Below are positions 36,074 to 45,600 of a stretch of DNA of 64,000 nucleotides, piece by piece (the first letter of the stretch is position 1; every line of letters starts with the position of its first letter). The notes under the pieces were generated by a model, which ran no database searches, was not told the DNA's origin, and worked only from the letters and a program-made list of their open reading frames with translations. A program made the position numbers and the translations under genes. Source of the DNA: Spirosoma terrae (GTDB lineage: Bacteria > Bacteroidota > Bacteroidia > Cytophagales > Spirosomataceae); the NCBI RefSeq assembly GCF_010435915.1, contig NZ_JAAFZH010000013.1:124001-188000 (forward strand), read 5' to 3'.

Positions 36074-37603
36074 ATGGAACAACGCCAATCCGACGATCCG
36101 AACGAAACGCGCACACCCGCATCAGCCAATCCAAAATCGGTTGAGCGCCCCGGCAATAATCAATCAGCTTCAGCCAAGCAATCGGCTGAGCAACCCGCAA
36201 ACGGTCAACCAGGCAACGAACAGCGCCGACGTGAGGCCAGTCAGCGCCATACCCAACAGCGCGACAATCGCCAGCCCAATAATCGTTCTACGAACCAGCG
36301 CGATGAACATCAACAAAATACCCGTCCTGAACGGGAGTCTAAAGATGCTCAAAGTTCCGACAACGGAACCAATCAACGGAACGAACGTAACGCGCCCCGC
36401 AATGAGCGCGACCGCAATCAGGGGCAACGCGATCGCCAGCAGACAACGGAACGAGAAACAAACTCACCGGAGCCAGCTAACCGTCTGCAACAATCGCCTG
36501 AAAGTACAGCGCGCGTTGACCGGGATAACGCCATCGTCCGTGAAGCCGGATCACCAGAACGGCTGGTTATCGGGATCAGCCTGGGGGATTATAACGGCAT
36601 TGGCCCTGAAGTAATCCTTAAAGCACTACAATACAACCGATTACAGAAAATATGTACGCCTGTAATCTACGGGTCCATGCGGGTCCTGAACCGGTATCGG
36701 AATTTGCTGAACCTCAAAGACTGGAACCTCAATGGAGCCCCAACCATTGCGCAGATCAGCCATAAAATGACCAATGTCATTACGTGTTGGCCCGATCAAA
36801 ATCAGGATATTCAGCCGGGACACGTAACGGCCGAAGCTGGACAGGCGGCATTTGCCTGTCTGCAGCGCGCTGTTGATGACCTGAAAGCCGGTAAGCTTGA
36901 CGCATTGGTAACAGCTCCGATCAACAAATACAACATACAGTCGGAAGAGTTTAAATTTCCGGGGCATACCGAATATCTGGCACAAGAGTTTGATGTTCAG
37001 GATAATCTGATGTTCATGGTTAGCGAACAGCTTCGGGTTGGTGTTGTTACGGGTCATGTACCACTCGGCCGCGTTCGACAGAACGTAACACGTGATCGTA
37101 TCGCCCAAAAACTAACCCTAATGATGCAATCGCTACGTCAGGATTTTGGTATTGACAAACCCAAAATTGCGGTTCTGGGCCTTAATCCTCATGCTGGCGA
37201 AGAGGGCCTGCTGGGTAACGAAGAGCAGGAAATCATCAAGCCATTGATTGCGGACTGGCGTAATAAGGGGCAACTGGTTTTTGGCCCCTATCCTGCCGAC
37301 GGTTTTTTTGGAACCCGTGCTTATACCAAATTCGATGCCGTGCTGGCTATGTATCACGATCAGGGGTTGATTCCGTTTAAAGCAATTGCCTTTGAGGAAG
37401 GTGTCAATTTTACGGCTGGCATGGCCGCCGTTCGAACATCGCCCGATCACGGAACCGCTTACGATATTGCCGGTAAGAATCTGGCCGACGAAACCTCCAT
37501 GCTACAGGCTATTTATACTGCCGTTGATGTAGCTCGCCATCGGAAAGAATTTCTTGAGCTGGAAGCTAATTCGCTGAAGAAACAGCCCATTGATATCAAA
37601 TAG
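36074..37603 (+). CDS. pdxA: 4-hydroxythreonine-4-phosphate dehydrogenase with a ~150-residue disordered N-terminal extension
   Basis: The conserved enzyme begins at about residue 162 with RLVIGISLGDYNGIGPEVIL and continues with APINKYNIQ, FPGHTEYLAQ (zinc-binding His), GLNPHAGEEGLLG, and MYHDQGLIPFK, all hallmark PdxA segments; PdxA oxidises 4-phosphohydroxy-L-threonine in vitamin B6 synthesis. The first ~150 residues are low-complexity (Q, N, R, E, S, P; repeats such as NQRNERNAPRNERDRNQGQR) and are not part of the usual ~350-residue enzyme. No Met lies between the extension and the enzyme domain, so the ATG at 36074 is the likely start. The gene is flanked by a strong hairpin. Confidence 0.85.
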   Translation: MEQRQSDDPNETRTPASANPKSVERPGNNQSASAKQSAEQPANGQPGNEQRRREASQRHTQQRDNRQPNNRSTNQRDEHQQNTRPERESKDAQSSDNGTNQRNERNAPRNERDRNQGQRDRQQTTERETNSPEPANRLQQSPESTARVDRDNAIVREAGSPERLVIGISLGDYNGIGPEVILKALQYNRLQKICTPVIYGSMRVLNRYRNLLNLKDWNLNGAPTIAQISHKMTNVITCWPDQNQDIQPGHVTAEAGQAAFACLQRAVDDLKAGKLDALVTAPINKYNIQSEEFKFPGHTEYLAQEFDVQDNLMFMVSEQLRVGVVTGHVPLGRVRQNVTRDRIAQKLTLMMQSLRQDFGIDKPKIAVLGLNPHAGEEGLLGNEEQEIIKPLIADWRNKGQLVFGPYPADGFFGTRAYTKFDAVLAMYHDQGLIPFKAIAFEEGVNFTAGMAAVRTSPDHGTAYDIAGKNLADETSMLQAIYTAVDVARHRKEFLELEANSLKKQPIDIK

Positions 37604-37605
37604 TA

Positions 37606-37647
37606 ATTGCCGCTCAATGGCTTAAAGGAGAGCCATTGAGCGGCAAT
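37606..37647 (+). terminator. Perfect 17-bp hairpin between pdxA and the YicC-like gene
   Basis: ATTGCCGCTCAATGGCT (37606-37622) and AGCCATTGAGCGGCAAT (37631-37647) are exact complements with an 8-base loop. There is no T-tract, so it may be an attenuator or processing site rather than a full terminator. Confidence 0.5.
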
Positions 37648-37707
37648 CCATTCATCAGAAGGGCTATCTTACTGCCCACCGACTATAAACCAAAAAAACC
37701 TTCACCA

Positions 37708-38595
37708 ATGCTTAAATCAATGACCGGCTACGGTAACGCGACAGTTGAGGAAAACAACCTGTCCGTAACGGCCGAAGTAAAAACACTAAACTCTAAATTT
37801 TTGGACATTTACTGCCGTTTACCCCGGCAGTTTTCGGATAAAGAAATTGAATTACGCTCCCTGTTGACGCAACAACTGGAACGGGGCAAAGTAGAGTTAT
37901 CGATCAATTTAACCCGTAGCAGTGGCCTCAAACCGGGGGTGGTTATTAACCGGCCAATGGTGGCAGCCTACGTTAGCGACCTGAAAGAAACCGCCAATGG
38001 TATGCTGATGAGCGTATCTGACAGCGACGTATTACAATTAGCTCTTCAACAACCGAACGCTTACCTGACTGAATCCCTCGATACATCGGCAGATACGTCA
38101 GACTGGACAACCATACTGACAGCCATACAGGAAGCCATTCGCCGGTGCGATGCGTTCCGCAAACAGGATGGAGCGATCCTGGAAGGGAAATTTCAGGAGT
38201 ATATTCAGACTATTACAGACCGACTGGCCGATATTGAAGAGCAGGATATTCGTCGTATTCCAGCCGTACGCGAGCGGATGCGTAACTCAGTCAAAGAACT
38301 ACTCGACAACGAAAGCTTCGACCAGAACCGGTTTGAGCAGGAATTGGTCTATTACGTTGAGAAATTCGACATTTCGGAAGAAAAGGTTCGACTCAAAAAC
38401 CATCTCGCCTATTTCCTCGAAGTGTTGGCAACAGAAGAAGCTAACGGAAAGAAATTGAACTTTATCTCTCAGGAGATTGGCCGTGAAATCAACACGATCG
38501 GTTCAAAAGCCAACGATGCCGCCATTCAGCGCTTTGTGGTTCAGATGAAAGATGAGCTGGAGAAAATTAAGGAGCAGACCATGAATGTGATTTGA
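37708..38595 (+). CDS. YicC/YloC family endoribonuclease
   Basis: A 295-residue protein beginning MLKSMTGYGNATVEENN, the invariant opening of the YicC family, with VKTLNSKFLDIYCRLP, RGKVELSINL and the C-terminal GREINTIGSKANDAAIQ. YicC/YloC members are endoribonucleases reported to act on small RNAs and folded RNAs. ATG 37708 is preferred to the upstream in-frame Met because all homologues start at this motif. It follows pdxA but is separated by a hairpin; in many genomes YicC precedes guanylate kinase, which is not found here. Confidence 0.88.
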   Translation: MLKSMTGYGNATVEENNLSVTAEVKTLNSKFLDIYCRLPRQFSDKEIELRSLLTQQLERGKVELSINLTRSSGLKPGVVINRPMVAAYVSDLKETANGMLMSVSDSDVLQLALQQPNAYLTESLDTSADTSDWTTILTAIQEAIRRCDAFRKQDGAILEGKFQEYIQTITDRLADIEEQDIRRIPAVRERMRNSVKELLDNESFDQNRFEQELVYYVEKFDISEEKVRLKNHLAYFLEVLATEEANGKKLNFISQEIGREINTIGSKANDAAIQRFVVQMKDELEKIKEQTMNVI

Positions 38596-38782
38596 TTGTA
38601 CTGCTGATTGACACAGCAGACAGTAAACAAGGTCATTGGCATCGATTATAGGTTTATACCGTGGCCAGTTTTTCAAGGAAAACAAATAGGATTACATCGC
38701 CCTTTCTCTGACAAAATGGGGCGTTTTGTATCCTTTTTTTTTATCTGATTAAGAATTACCTTGCTAGTTGTATACAAATTCT

Positions 38783-39559
38783 ATGGCCTTAACTCTCAAA
38801 TGCTTTATTATTGACGATGAGCAGCCAGCACGCGCCGTTCTGGAAAAGTTCATTCAACGCGTGCCTTTTCTTGAGTTGGTCGGTCAAAGTTATAATGCAG
38901 TTGATGCGTTGTGGGAGATTAAACAGGTTCAGCCCGACCTGATTCTGCTGGATGTAGAAATGCCTGAAATGACAGGTATCGAGTTTTTACGGGCCCTGGG
39001 CAACCCTCGTCCTCAGGTAATTATGGTGACGGCCTCTCCGCAGTACGCTGTTGAAGGTTTTGAGCTGGAAGTTCTGGATTATTTACTCAAACCTGTTGCT
39101 TTCGACCGGTTTCTGCGGGCTATCAATAAAGCCGTGAGTAAGCTGCAGCCATCGGCCCAACCAATGGTTGGTTTACCATCCATTCCCGCCCCCTCTGTTA
39201 GCTTCACGCCCGAACCTGTACCTGCTCAACCAGCAACTGCTAACTTTTTTCTGGTTAAAGAAGACAAAAAACTAATTAAGGTAGTGCCTGAAGACATCCT
39301 TTTTGTGGAGGCCATGAAAGACTACCTGACCATCTATTTACCGAACCGAACGATTGTTACCCACATGACAATGACCAAGATCGAAGAGATGCTGCCTGCT
39401 TCTCAGTTCCTGCGGGTCAATCGATCGTACATTGTCCGAAAAGGCGCGATTCGGGAAATAGACGGCAATTTGATTACAACAACTGACGGAAAACGTGTGC
39501 CGATTGGAGTTACTTACCGGGAGTCTGTATGGAAGGCCATGAAAGAGAACCTGATGTAG
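38783..39559 (+). CDS. LytTR-family response regulator
   Basis: A 258-residue response regulator. N-terminal receiver: CFIIDDEQPAR (acidic pair), PDLILLDVEMPEMTG (phospho-acceptor Asp), MVTASPQYAVEGFE and the conserved Lys in DYLLKPVAFDRFL. A linker rich in P/A/S leads to a LytTR DNA-binding domain (FFLVKEDKKLIKVVPEDILFVEAMKDYLTIYLPNRTIVTHMTM..., FLRVNRSYIV). ATG 38783 is preferred over the upstream TTG at 38768. It overlaps the following histidine kinase by 31 bases and is the first gene of a regulator-kinase-kinase set next to a lanthipeptide-type locus. Confidence 0.88.
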   Translation: MALTLKCFIIDDEQPARAVLEKFIQRVPFLELVGQSYNAVDALWEIKQVQPDLILLDVEMPEMTGIEFLRALGNPRPQVIMVTASPQYAVEGFELEVLDYLLKPVAFDRFLRAINKAVSKLQPSAQPMVGLPSIPAPSVSFTPEPVPAQPATANFFLVKEDKKLIKVVPEDILFVEAMKDYLTIYLPNRTIVTHMTMTKIEEMLPASQFLRVNRSYIVRKGAIREIDGNLITTTDGKRVPIGVTYRESVWKAMKENLM

Positions 39560-40746
39560 CTTCTCCCCAAACGGATCTGGTCAACCGGGCGTTTGCGCTA
39601 GTTAGTCGGCATGTACGTTTTTTTCGTATTGCAGGACGGATTCTGGCCGTAAGTCTGATTATTGGTGTAGGTTTGGGAATGGCTTCGCTGTCAGTTGGCA
39701 ACGACTGGCAGGCCTTTACCTGGCTGAGTACCAATTTAGTAACGCAGCATCTGCTCATCTATTACCTGGTGGGTTATTGGCTGTTGCCGCGTTTATTCTA
39801 CAAACGTAGATTGGGATGGCTTACTTTTTTTATCCTACTCGGCTTCTGGGGCGCCTACCTCGTCAATACATCTGTTTTTTACGCCGTTGATCCTGTTACA
39901 ACCCAATCGATTCGCTACGTTAACCGGATCCGATCCTTACTCGACGGCCAGGGGCTATTCGGCTGTTTTCTGTCGTTACGTTTATTTCTCTGGAATTTCG
40001 TCTTCAGTATTTTCCCACCGTTTATTTTCCTGGCTGTCAAACTCATCAAGGACACGATTGTTCTTCGTCAGCAGCAGTTCCAGTTGCAGCGAAACCGACT
40101 GTTGCTCGATCGGAACAATGCCATTCTAAAGCAGGATTTTTTAAAAGCGCAGGTTAGCCCTCACTTTCTGTTCAATACGTTAAACAGCATTTATTCCCGT
40201 GTAGTAAACGTCGACGATGCAGCAGCTGACATGGTACTTCGTCTGGCTGATCTTATGCGGTATAATCTCGACACGGCCAGTGCGCCAATGGTTTTGCTGG
40301 AGCAGGAAATCGATTACCTCAAGAGTTATATTGTTCTCGAACAGGCACGGCACGGACAACGGCTTTTTGTCGATCTGGATATAAGCGGAAACCTTGCCGA
40401 CTACCAGATAGCGCCCCTGTTGCTGGTTACGTACGTCGAAAATGCCTTCAAGCATGGGATCAAATCAGGGGCAGACGGTGCCTACGTTCTCATCAGGATT
40501 GTTCTGGAAGCCGACACGCTGTTCTTTGTTGTCGAAAACTCGATTAGCCAGGGACCAACGGTAGTGGTAGCCAAAAAATCGGGGGGCGTAGGTCTTCTCA
40601 ATGTCCGTAAACGACTGGCCATTTTATACCCGGATCACCACAGCATCGAACAGGACGTTACTGACCAGTATTACCGCATCACCCTACGTATTGATCTGCT
40701 CAGAAATAACACCGCCACGTCGTATGTCAACCCGGCTCCTTTATGA
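39529..40746 (+). CDS. LytS-like sensor histidine kinase 1 (PF06580)
   Basis: A 405-residue membrane kinase. About four hydrophobic helices occupy the N-terminal 190 residues, followed by the phospho-acceptor region LKAQVSPHFLFNTLNSIYS (His near residue 211) and the ATPase N-box VTYVENAFKHGIK. The order is that of His_kinase PF06580 proteins, which phosphorylate LytTR regulators. It starts inside the response regulator gene and its stop overlaps the next kinase start (ATGA), so all three are translationally coupled. Confidence 0.85.
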   Translation: MEGHEREPDVASPQTDLVNRAFALVSRHVRFFRIAGRILAVSLIIGVGLGMASLSVGNDWQAFTWLSTNLVTQHLLIYYLVGYWLLPRLFYKRRLGWLTFFILLGFWGAYLVNTSVFYAVDPVTTQSIRYVNRIRSLLDGQGLFGCFLSLRLFLWNFVFSIFPPFIFLAVKLIKDTIVLRQQQFQLQRNRLLLDRNNAILKQDFLKAQVSPHFLFNTLNSIYSRVVNVDDAAADMVLRLADLMRYNLDTASAPMVLLEQEIDYLKSYIVLEQARHGQRLFVDLDISGNLADYQIAPLLLVTYVENAFKHGIKSGADGAYVLIRIVLEADTLFFVVENSISQGPTVVVAKKSGGVGLLNVRKRLAILYPDHHSIEQDVTDQYYRITLRIDLLRNNTATSYVNPAPL

Positions 40747-41906
40747 CTAGCATAGACTATCCCGCCGTCATTGCCCGACTACCGCGCCGTATTTTTATCT
40801 GGCTACTCATCACAGGATTTATTGTTCTTGTGGAGGCTCCCTTGTTCAAACCAGAGGAGCAGTCTTATTTCTGGATCATTGTTTTACTGACGGTTAGCCT
40901 GAGCCTACTCATTTATGAACTATATGCTCACTGGCTTTTTCCCAGCTATTTGTATTCCGGACGGCTGTTCTGGTTTTTTCTCCTGTCGGCGGGCGTTTTC
41001 GTCCTGATTTACGGGTTAGAATATGCAGGTTACCCAGTTATCCAGCGATTTGCGAAGATTCCCGAACGTCTTTTATCGAAGGAAACGTACCGTCAGCTGA
41101 ACTATTGGTTTCTTGTTCATAAGGCTGGAATCGTTGGCTGGTCGTACAGTATGCAGGCACTTGGCATTGTTCTTGGCGGCCCTTACCTATTTGCCGGACT
41201 TTTTTTGTTTGCCCAGCTGATTGGCCATTACTTCTCCCAGCGCCAGCAGAGTCAGCAAACCGAACTTGATAATCTACGGATCAGTAACGAAAATAAACTA
41301 CTGGAGCTCGAACTGCTAAAAGCCCAGCTCAATCCCCACTTTTTGTTCAATTCGCTCAACAGCATTTATGTCCGCGTTATTGACGTCGACGAACCTGCCG
41401 CCGACCTGGTGCTACGTCTGGCCGAATTGATGCGCTACAATCTGTACGAAGCCGACGCCCAGACCGTGACTCTCGATCAGGAGCTGGACTATATCGAAAA
41501 CTATCTCCAGCTCGAACAAGCACGCCATGGACAGCGACTCGAAATTCTGTTTAGTAGCGAAGGAGATTTTAGCCGATTGATAATTGCTCCTCTCATTTTA
41601 CTGGCCTTTGTTGAGAATGCATTCAAGTATGGCCTGGGAGGTACCCAGCAGGGGGCTTACGTGTGGGTTGAAGCTCATCTGGAAGAGACCAACACGCTGG
41701 TTTTTACCGTTCAGAACAGTATAACCACCACCACGAACAGGCTTGCAGCAGAGCGGCAGGCGGGCGGTATAGACCTGCCCAACGTGCGTCAGCGCCTTAC
41801 CATTCTTTACCCCGGTGCGCACCGGATCGAAACCGAACAGTCGGCGGACAGCTACTCCATTTCGCTCTACATTACGCTCATTCCCTTATCATCAGACCAG
41901 GGTTAA
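40743..41906 (+). CDS. LytS-like sensor histidine kinase 2 (PF06580)
   Basis: A 387-residue paralogue of the preceding kinase: four or five N-terminal membrane helices, LLKAQLNPHFLFNSLNSIYV (His near residue 199) and LAFVENAFKYGLG (N-box). Two kinases of this class in tandem for one LytTR regulator suggest heterodimeric sensing or two input signals; this is inference. The gene ends 184 bases before the small peptide gene, which has its own promoter. Confidence 0.85.
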   Translation: MTSIDYPAVIARLPRRIFIWLLITGFIVLVEAPLFKPEEQSYFWIIVLLTVSLSLLIYELYAHWLFPSYLYSGRLFWFFLLSAGVFVLIYGLEYAGYPVIQRFAKIPERLLSKETYRQLNYWFLVHKAGIVGWSYSMQALGIVLGGPYLFAGLFLFAQLIGHYFSQRQQSQQTELDNLRISNENKLLELELLKAQLNPHFLFNSLNSIYVRVIDVDEPAADLVLRLAELMRYNLYEADAQTVTLDQELDYIENYLQLEQARHGQRLEILFSSEGDFSRLIIAPLILLAFVENAFKYGLGGTQQGAYVWVEAHLEETNTLVFTVQNSITTTTNRLAAERQAGGIDLPNVRQRLTILYPGAHRIETEQSADSYSISLYITLIPLSSDQG

Positions 41907-41992
41907 ATCTGACCGCTACACAGGGCTGTATTTCATTCGTCTATAAAAATCGATCATTCATCGAAGACTGCCTGTTCATCGGTCTAAATTAG

Positions 41993-42024
41993 TTGATTAC
42001 ACCCTCTGCAGGCTATTACCTTTG
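41993..42024 (+). promoter_or_regulatory. Bacteroidota housekeeping promoter of the lanthipeptide operon
   Basis: TTG at 41993-41995 and TACCTTTG at 42017-42024 match the -33 (TTG) and -7 (TAnnTTTG) boxes with a 21-base spacer, the arrangement described for the Bacteroidota primary sigma factor. The predicted start would give a leader of about 60 bases before the precursor ATG at 42091. Confidence 0.65.
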
Positions 42025-42090
42025 ATTCATCAACCAAGCCGGTTGCCACTCAAGAATCCCTAATCATACACAATTTAACCATCAATAGCC

Positions 42091-42228
42091 ATGCAATCTC
42101 CAGCTCAAAACAACCGCCTGTCTGTTAAAGTACAACGTGTCGTTAACCTGAATGCAGTAGGCACAAGCACCGCATCGACCAAGTCTGGGGTTCTCTGCGA
42201 TTTATTCACTATTGGCACCGGTCGCTAA
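42091..42228 (+). CDS. Putative class I lanthipeptide precursor peptide (45 aa)
   Basis: A 45-residue peptide: N-terminal part MQSPAQNNRLSVKVQRVVNL, then NAVGTSTASTKSGVLCDLFT and IGTGR. The segment VVNLN-AV recalls the F-N-L-D/E leader box recognised by class I dehydratases; the C-terminal half has six Ser/Thr in ten residues followed by a single Cys, as expected for lanthionine formation. The stop codon overlaps the next ATG (TAATG), and a LanB gene lies 467 bases downstream. The short length, promoter and context support it as a precursor; the identity of the core is inference. No LanC or transporter is adjacent. Confidence 0.6.
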   Translation: MQSPAQNNRLSVKVQRVVNLNAVGTSTASTKSGVLCDLFTIGTGR

Positions 42229-42599
42229 TGATCCATTCCATTAACTGCTCACTGATCAACTACGATGAGAGCAGCCAGGCCTTACTTCAACAATATATTC
42301 GTCGGGCTGGTTGTCGGGAGTTTTCCTGGCCAGCCAGCCCGATGAAATACACTGACGAGAATAGCCCACTTCTTCATTCAGACTTAATTTTCCTGCACCT
42401 AACCTCTCCCGAAGAGGTAGTGCAGACCGAATTGGTATCGTTGCTCAGGCAGCATTCAGGCGTAGTCATTACATCGCCGTTTCCCAGGCATCAGTTTCTG
42501 GATCTTTTCATCCAACCGTTCGCTTTTTTGGCGGAGCCTTTTTCGTTTGCTCAATTCAACAAATGCTTAACCGCATATTATCAGTTAATTCAACAATAA
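42228..42599 (+). CDS. Receiver-like protein lacking the phospho-acceptor Asp (pseudo-receiver)
   Basis: A 123-residue protein with the length and hydrophobic pattern of a LytTR-type receiver domain. Where the regulator at 38.8 kb has CFIIDDE, this has CSLINYDE; where that has LILLDVEMP, this has LIFLHLTSP (Asp replaced by His); where that has LLKPVAF, this has LAEPFSF (Lys replaced by Glu). All three catalytic positions are therefore altered. There is no DNA-binding domain. The start overlaps the stop of the precursor gene (TAATG). It might bind the peptide or its product, or act as a decoy for the kinases; no function is proven. Confidence 0.6.
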   Translation: MIHSINCSLINYDESSQALLQQYIRRAGCREFSWPASPMKYTDENSPLLHSDLIFLHLTSPEEVVQTELVSLLRQHSGVVITSPFPRHQFLDLFIQPFAFLAEPFSFAQFNKCLTAYYQLIQQ

Positions 42600-42694
42600 A
42601 AACTATATATTTTTTTTATTAACAATATACATTTCCATTAAACATATACTGTAGAAATAAATAAATTAGAGGGTTACACCAGCCTTTCTGATTT

Positions 42695-45600
42695 ATGATT
42701 CAATCTTTAGACTTTTTTGTACTACGGCGCCCTGTTTTTCCGATTAACTCGCTTGATGCATTTTATCAGACCATTCGGAACAATCCAGACGCCCTGTCCA
42801 ACATACTTCGAAACTGGTACAGCAATCCTCTTCAGCAACAGGCACTAGAAACAGCCTCTCCTCAGCTATTTGGTCGGGTCCAGCGGTGGTTAGCTGGCGA
42901 AACCCTCTCCGACGAAGCCAAAATCGTTGCTACGTTATGGAAGTACTTGATCAGAATGACGACCCGCAGTACACCCTACGGTCTGTTTGCCGGTTGTTCG
43001 ATTGGGTCAATTGGTGTAACCTCCCAACTTCAGGCAGGCTTATCCGACGATACGATTCCACACATTCGTCTGGATATTGATTATCTTCAATCGATTAAAG
43101 ACTGGTTATTAGCTCAACCTGACATTCGTCAGCAACTCCGCCTATATACAAACTCTACGCTCTACCAGGCTGGCAATTATTTCCGATTCATCGAACAGCA
43201 GCTGGATACTACGGGTCGAACGTACTTCATCAGTGCTGTTGGTAACGATGCCTTGCTCGCCGATCTATTTACCTATGCTCAACAGGGCGTTACGAGCAGC
43301 GAAATCACCAATTTTCTACACGCCCGATATCAGGTCTCGGCAGAGGATGCGACCCTCTATATCAATGAACTGATCGAGAGTCAGTTATTGGTATTTGATC
43401 TGGAACCGTCGCTGACTGGCGAAGACTACCTCAGCAAGATGCAAAACCGGCTGAACGACCTTGTCGAATCAACGACTGTTACGTATTCCCAGTGGGTCAT
43501 TGAGGAAATTGGCCACTTACTAACAAGTCGCCCTTTCAGGCTTCCTCCTCTACTGAAGCATCTGGAAGAAAATCAGATAAAATTAACGGGCTCAGACCCT
43601 ATACAGATTGATACTTTTTTTTCCAATGATCACTGTCAGCTAAGCACTCGCTGGTTCGCTACGTTCCAGCGACAATTGAAAGGACTATTGGCGCTCAATC
43701 AACCTTTTCAAAGCAACGATCTCGACGACTTCAGGCATCGGTTTTATACCCGCTACGAAGGAGAAGAAGTGCCGCTGGCTCTTGCGCTGGACCATGAAAT
43801 GGGCATCGGCTATGGCAACCAGTCGACGCTGGGCGTTGGCAGCGCTCCCATGATCGACAGTTTATCGCTGCCCGGCGCTCCTTCGGCGCAGTCGACAACA
43901 TCGCTGACCACCTGGCAAACATTTCTGCTCAACCGCTATACAGAAGCGCTACGGTATAATCAGGAAGAAATTGAATTAACGGATAAAGACCTTCAGCATC
44001 TCGATCAATCGCCTGCTACGTTACCATCCAGTTGTTACGCTTTTGGGAGTCTGCTGGCTACATCGGCGCAGGCCATCGACAACGACGATTATCTGTTTTT
44101 GCTAAAAGGATTTCGCGGCCCGTCGGCGGTTAATCTGATGAGCCGGTTTGGCGATTCCAATCCCGATCTGGCCGAACGGATCAAAGCCTGCGCTCGTCAG
44201 GAAGAAGAAAGCCACCCCGACGTTATCCTGGCCGAAATCATTCATTTCCCAGAGTCGAGAGCAGGTAATATTCTGACCCGACCTACCCTGCACCGCTACG
44301 AAATTCCGTATCTGGGGCAGGCATCGGTAGCTCCAGAGTACCAGATTCCCTTATCAGACTTATATCTGTCGGTGCGTAACGACCGACTGGTGCTACGTTC
44401 CAAACGACTCAACAAGCGGGTTATTCCGCGGTTGTCGAATGCGCATAATTTTCAGGGCGGGCTACCCGTTTATCAGTTCCTCTGCAATCTTCAGTATCAG
44501 GATGCGTATATGGATGTTCGCTGGAATTGGGGCATACTGGCGCAACAGGCGTATCTGCCCCGCGTACGTTACCAACGTATCGTTTTGAGTCGTGCTACGT
44601 GGCAGATTACGGGCAGGCAGTTTGCGCTCGGCAACCTGCTACGTTTCCGGGAACAACTCCGAGAACTTGGGTTGCCTCAACAGTTTATGATTGTCAATGG
44701 CGATAACGAGCTTCAGGTTGACGTGGACGTAGAGGCCTCTGTTCGGTTACTGATTCAGGAACTGCGTCGAGGCTTAACGCTGCGACTGGCCGAGTGTTTA
44801 ACCACCATCGACCGCTGTCCTGTGCAAGACACAAACGGTCATGCGTTTACCCACGAACTGGTGCTCCCATTCCAAAATCCATCGGCGCCACGGTACTTAC
44901 CGTTTGACTCAACAACCTCAGATTGTCCACAACGTCGGTTTTCGGTAGGCAGCGAGTGGCTTTATCTGAAAATTTACGCGGGCGAAAAAGCATCGGACAG
45001 CTTATTGGTCGATGCCTTGTATCCGGCCATTCAGGAGTTGATCAATCAACAGATTGTGCAGAAATTTTTCTTTATCCGATACAAAGATCAGGACCCACAT
45101 CTGCGGCTACGTTTCCAGGGAAATCCGTTTATTGAGTTTTACCACTACGTTATCCGGCGTATTGAGAAAGCCCTTCAGCCTTACGTGCAAAGTGGCGTTG
45201 TTCATAAGATGCAGACCGATACGTATCAGCGCGAACTCGAACGATACGGTATGCAATCCATTGAAACCTGTGAGCATATTTTCCATCACGACAGCTTGAC
45301 AACACTCCAGTTTATGAGCCAAACGGGCGAAAGTTTCGACGAAAATCTACGCTTTGCGTTTGCAGCCCATAAGGTCGATCGACTGCTTAAAGGACTTAAT
45401 GTATCCATTGATGACTGCTACGACATCATTGGCCATCTGAAAGAACGGTTCTTTGCTGAATTTCATGGCGATGCTACGCTACGTCAGCAACTAAACGACC
45501 GCTTCAGAACGTATAAACCACTCCTTGAGCAGGCCCTAAGTCGTCCGTTTCCGCTGGCGAACGGGTTGGAAAATTGGGCCGAACAGCAGCAGCCTCTGTT

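Noticed and set aside
39887..40129. Small Ser/Phe-rich ORF inside histidine kinase 1
   Set aside because: Out-of-frame shadow of the kinase membrane segment.
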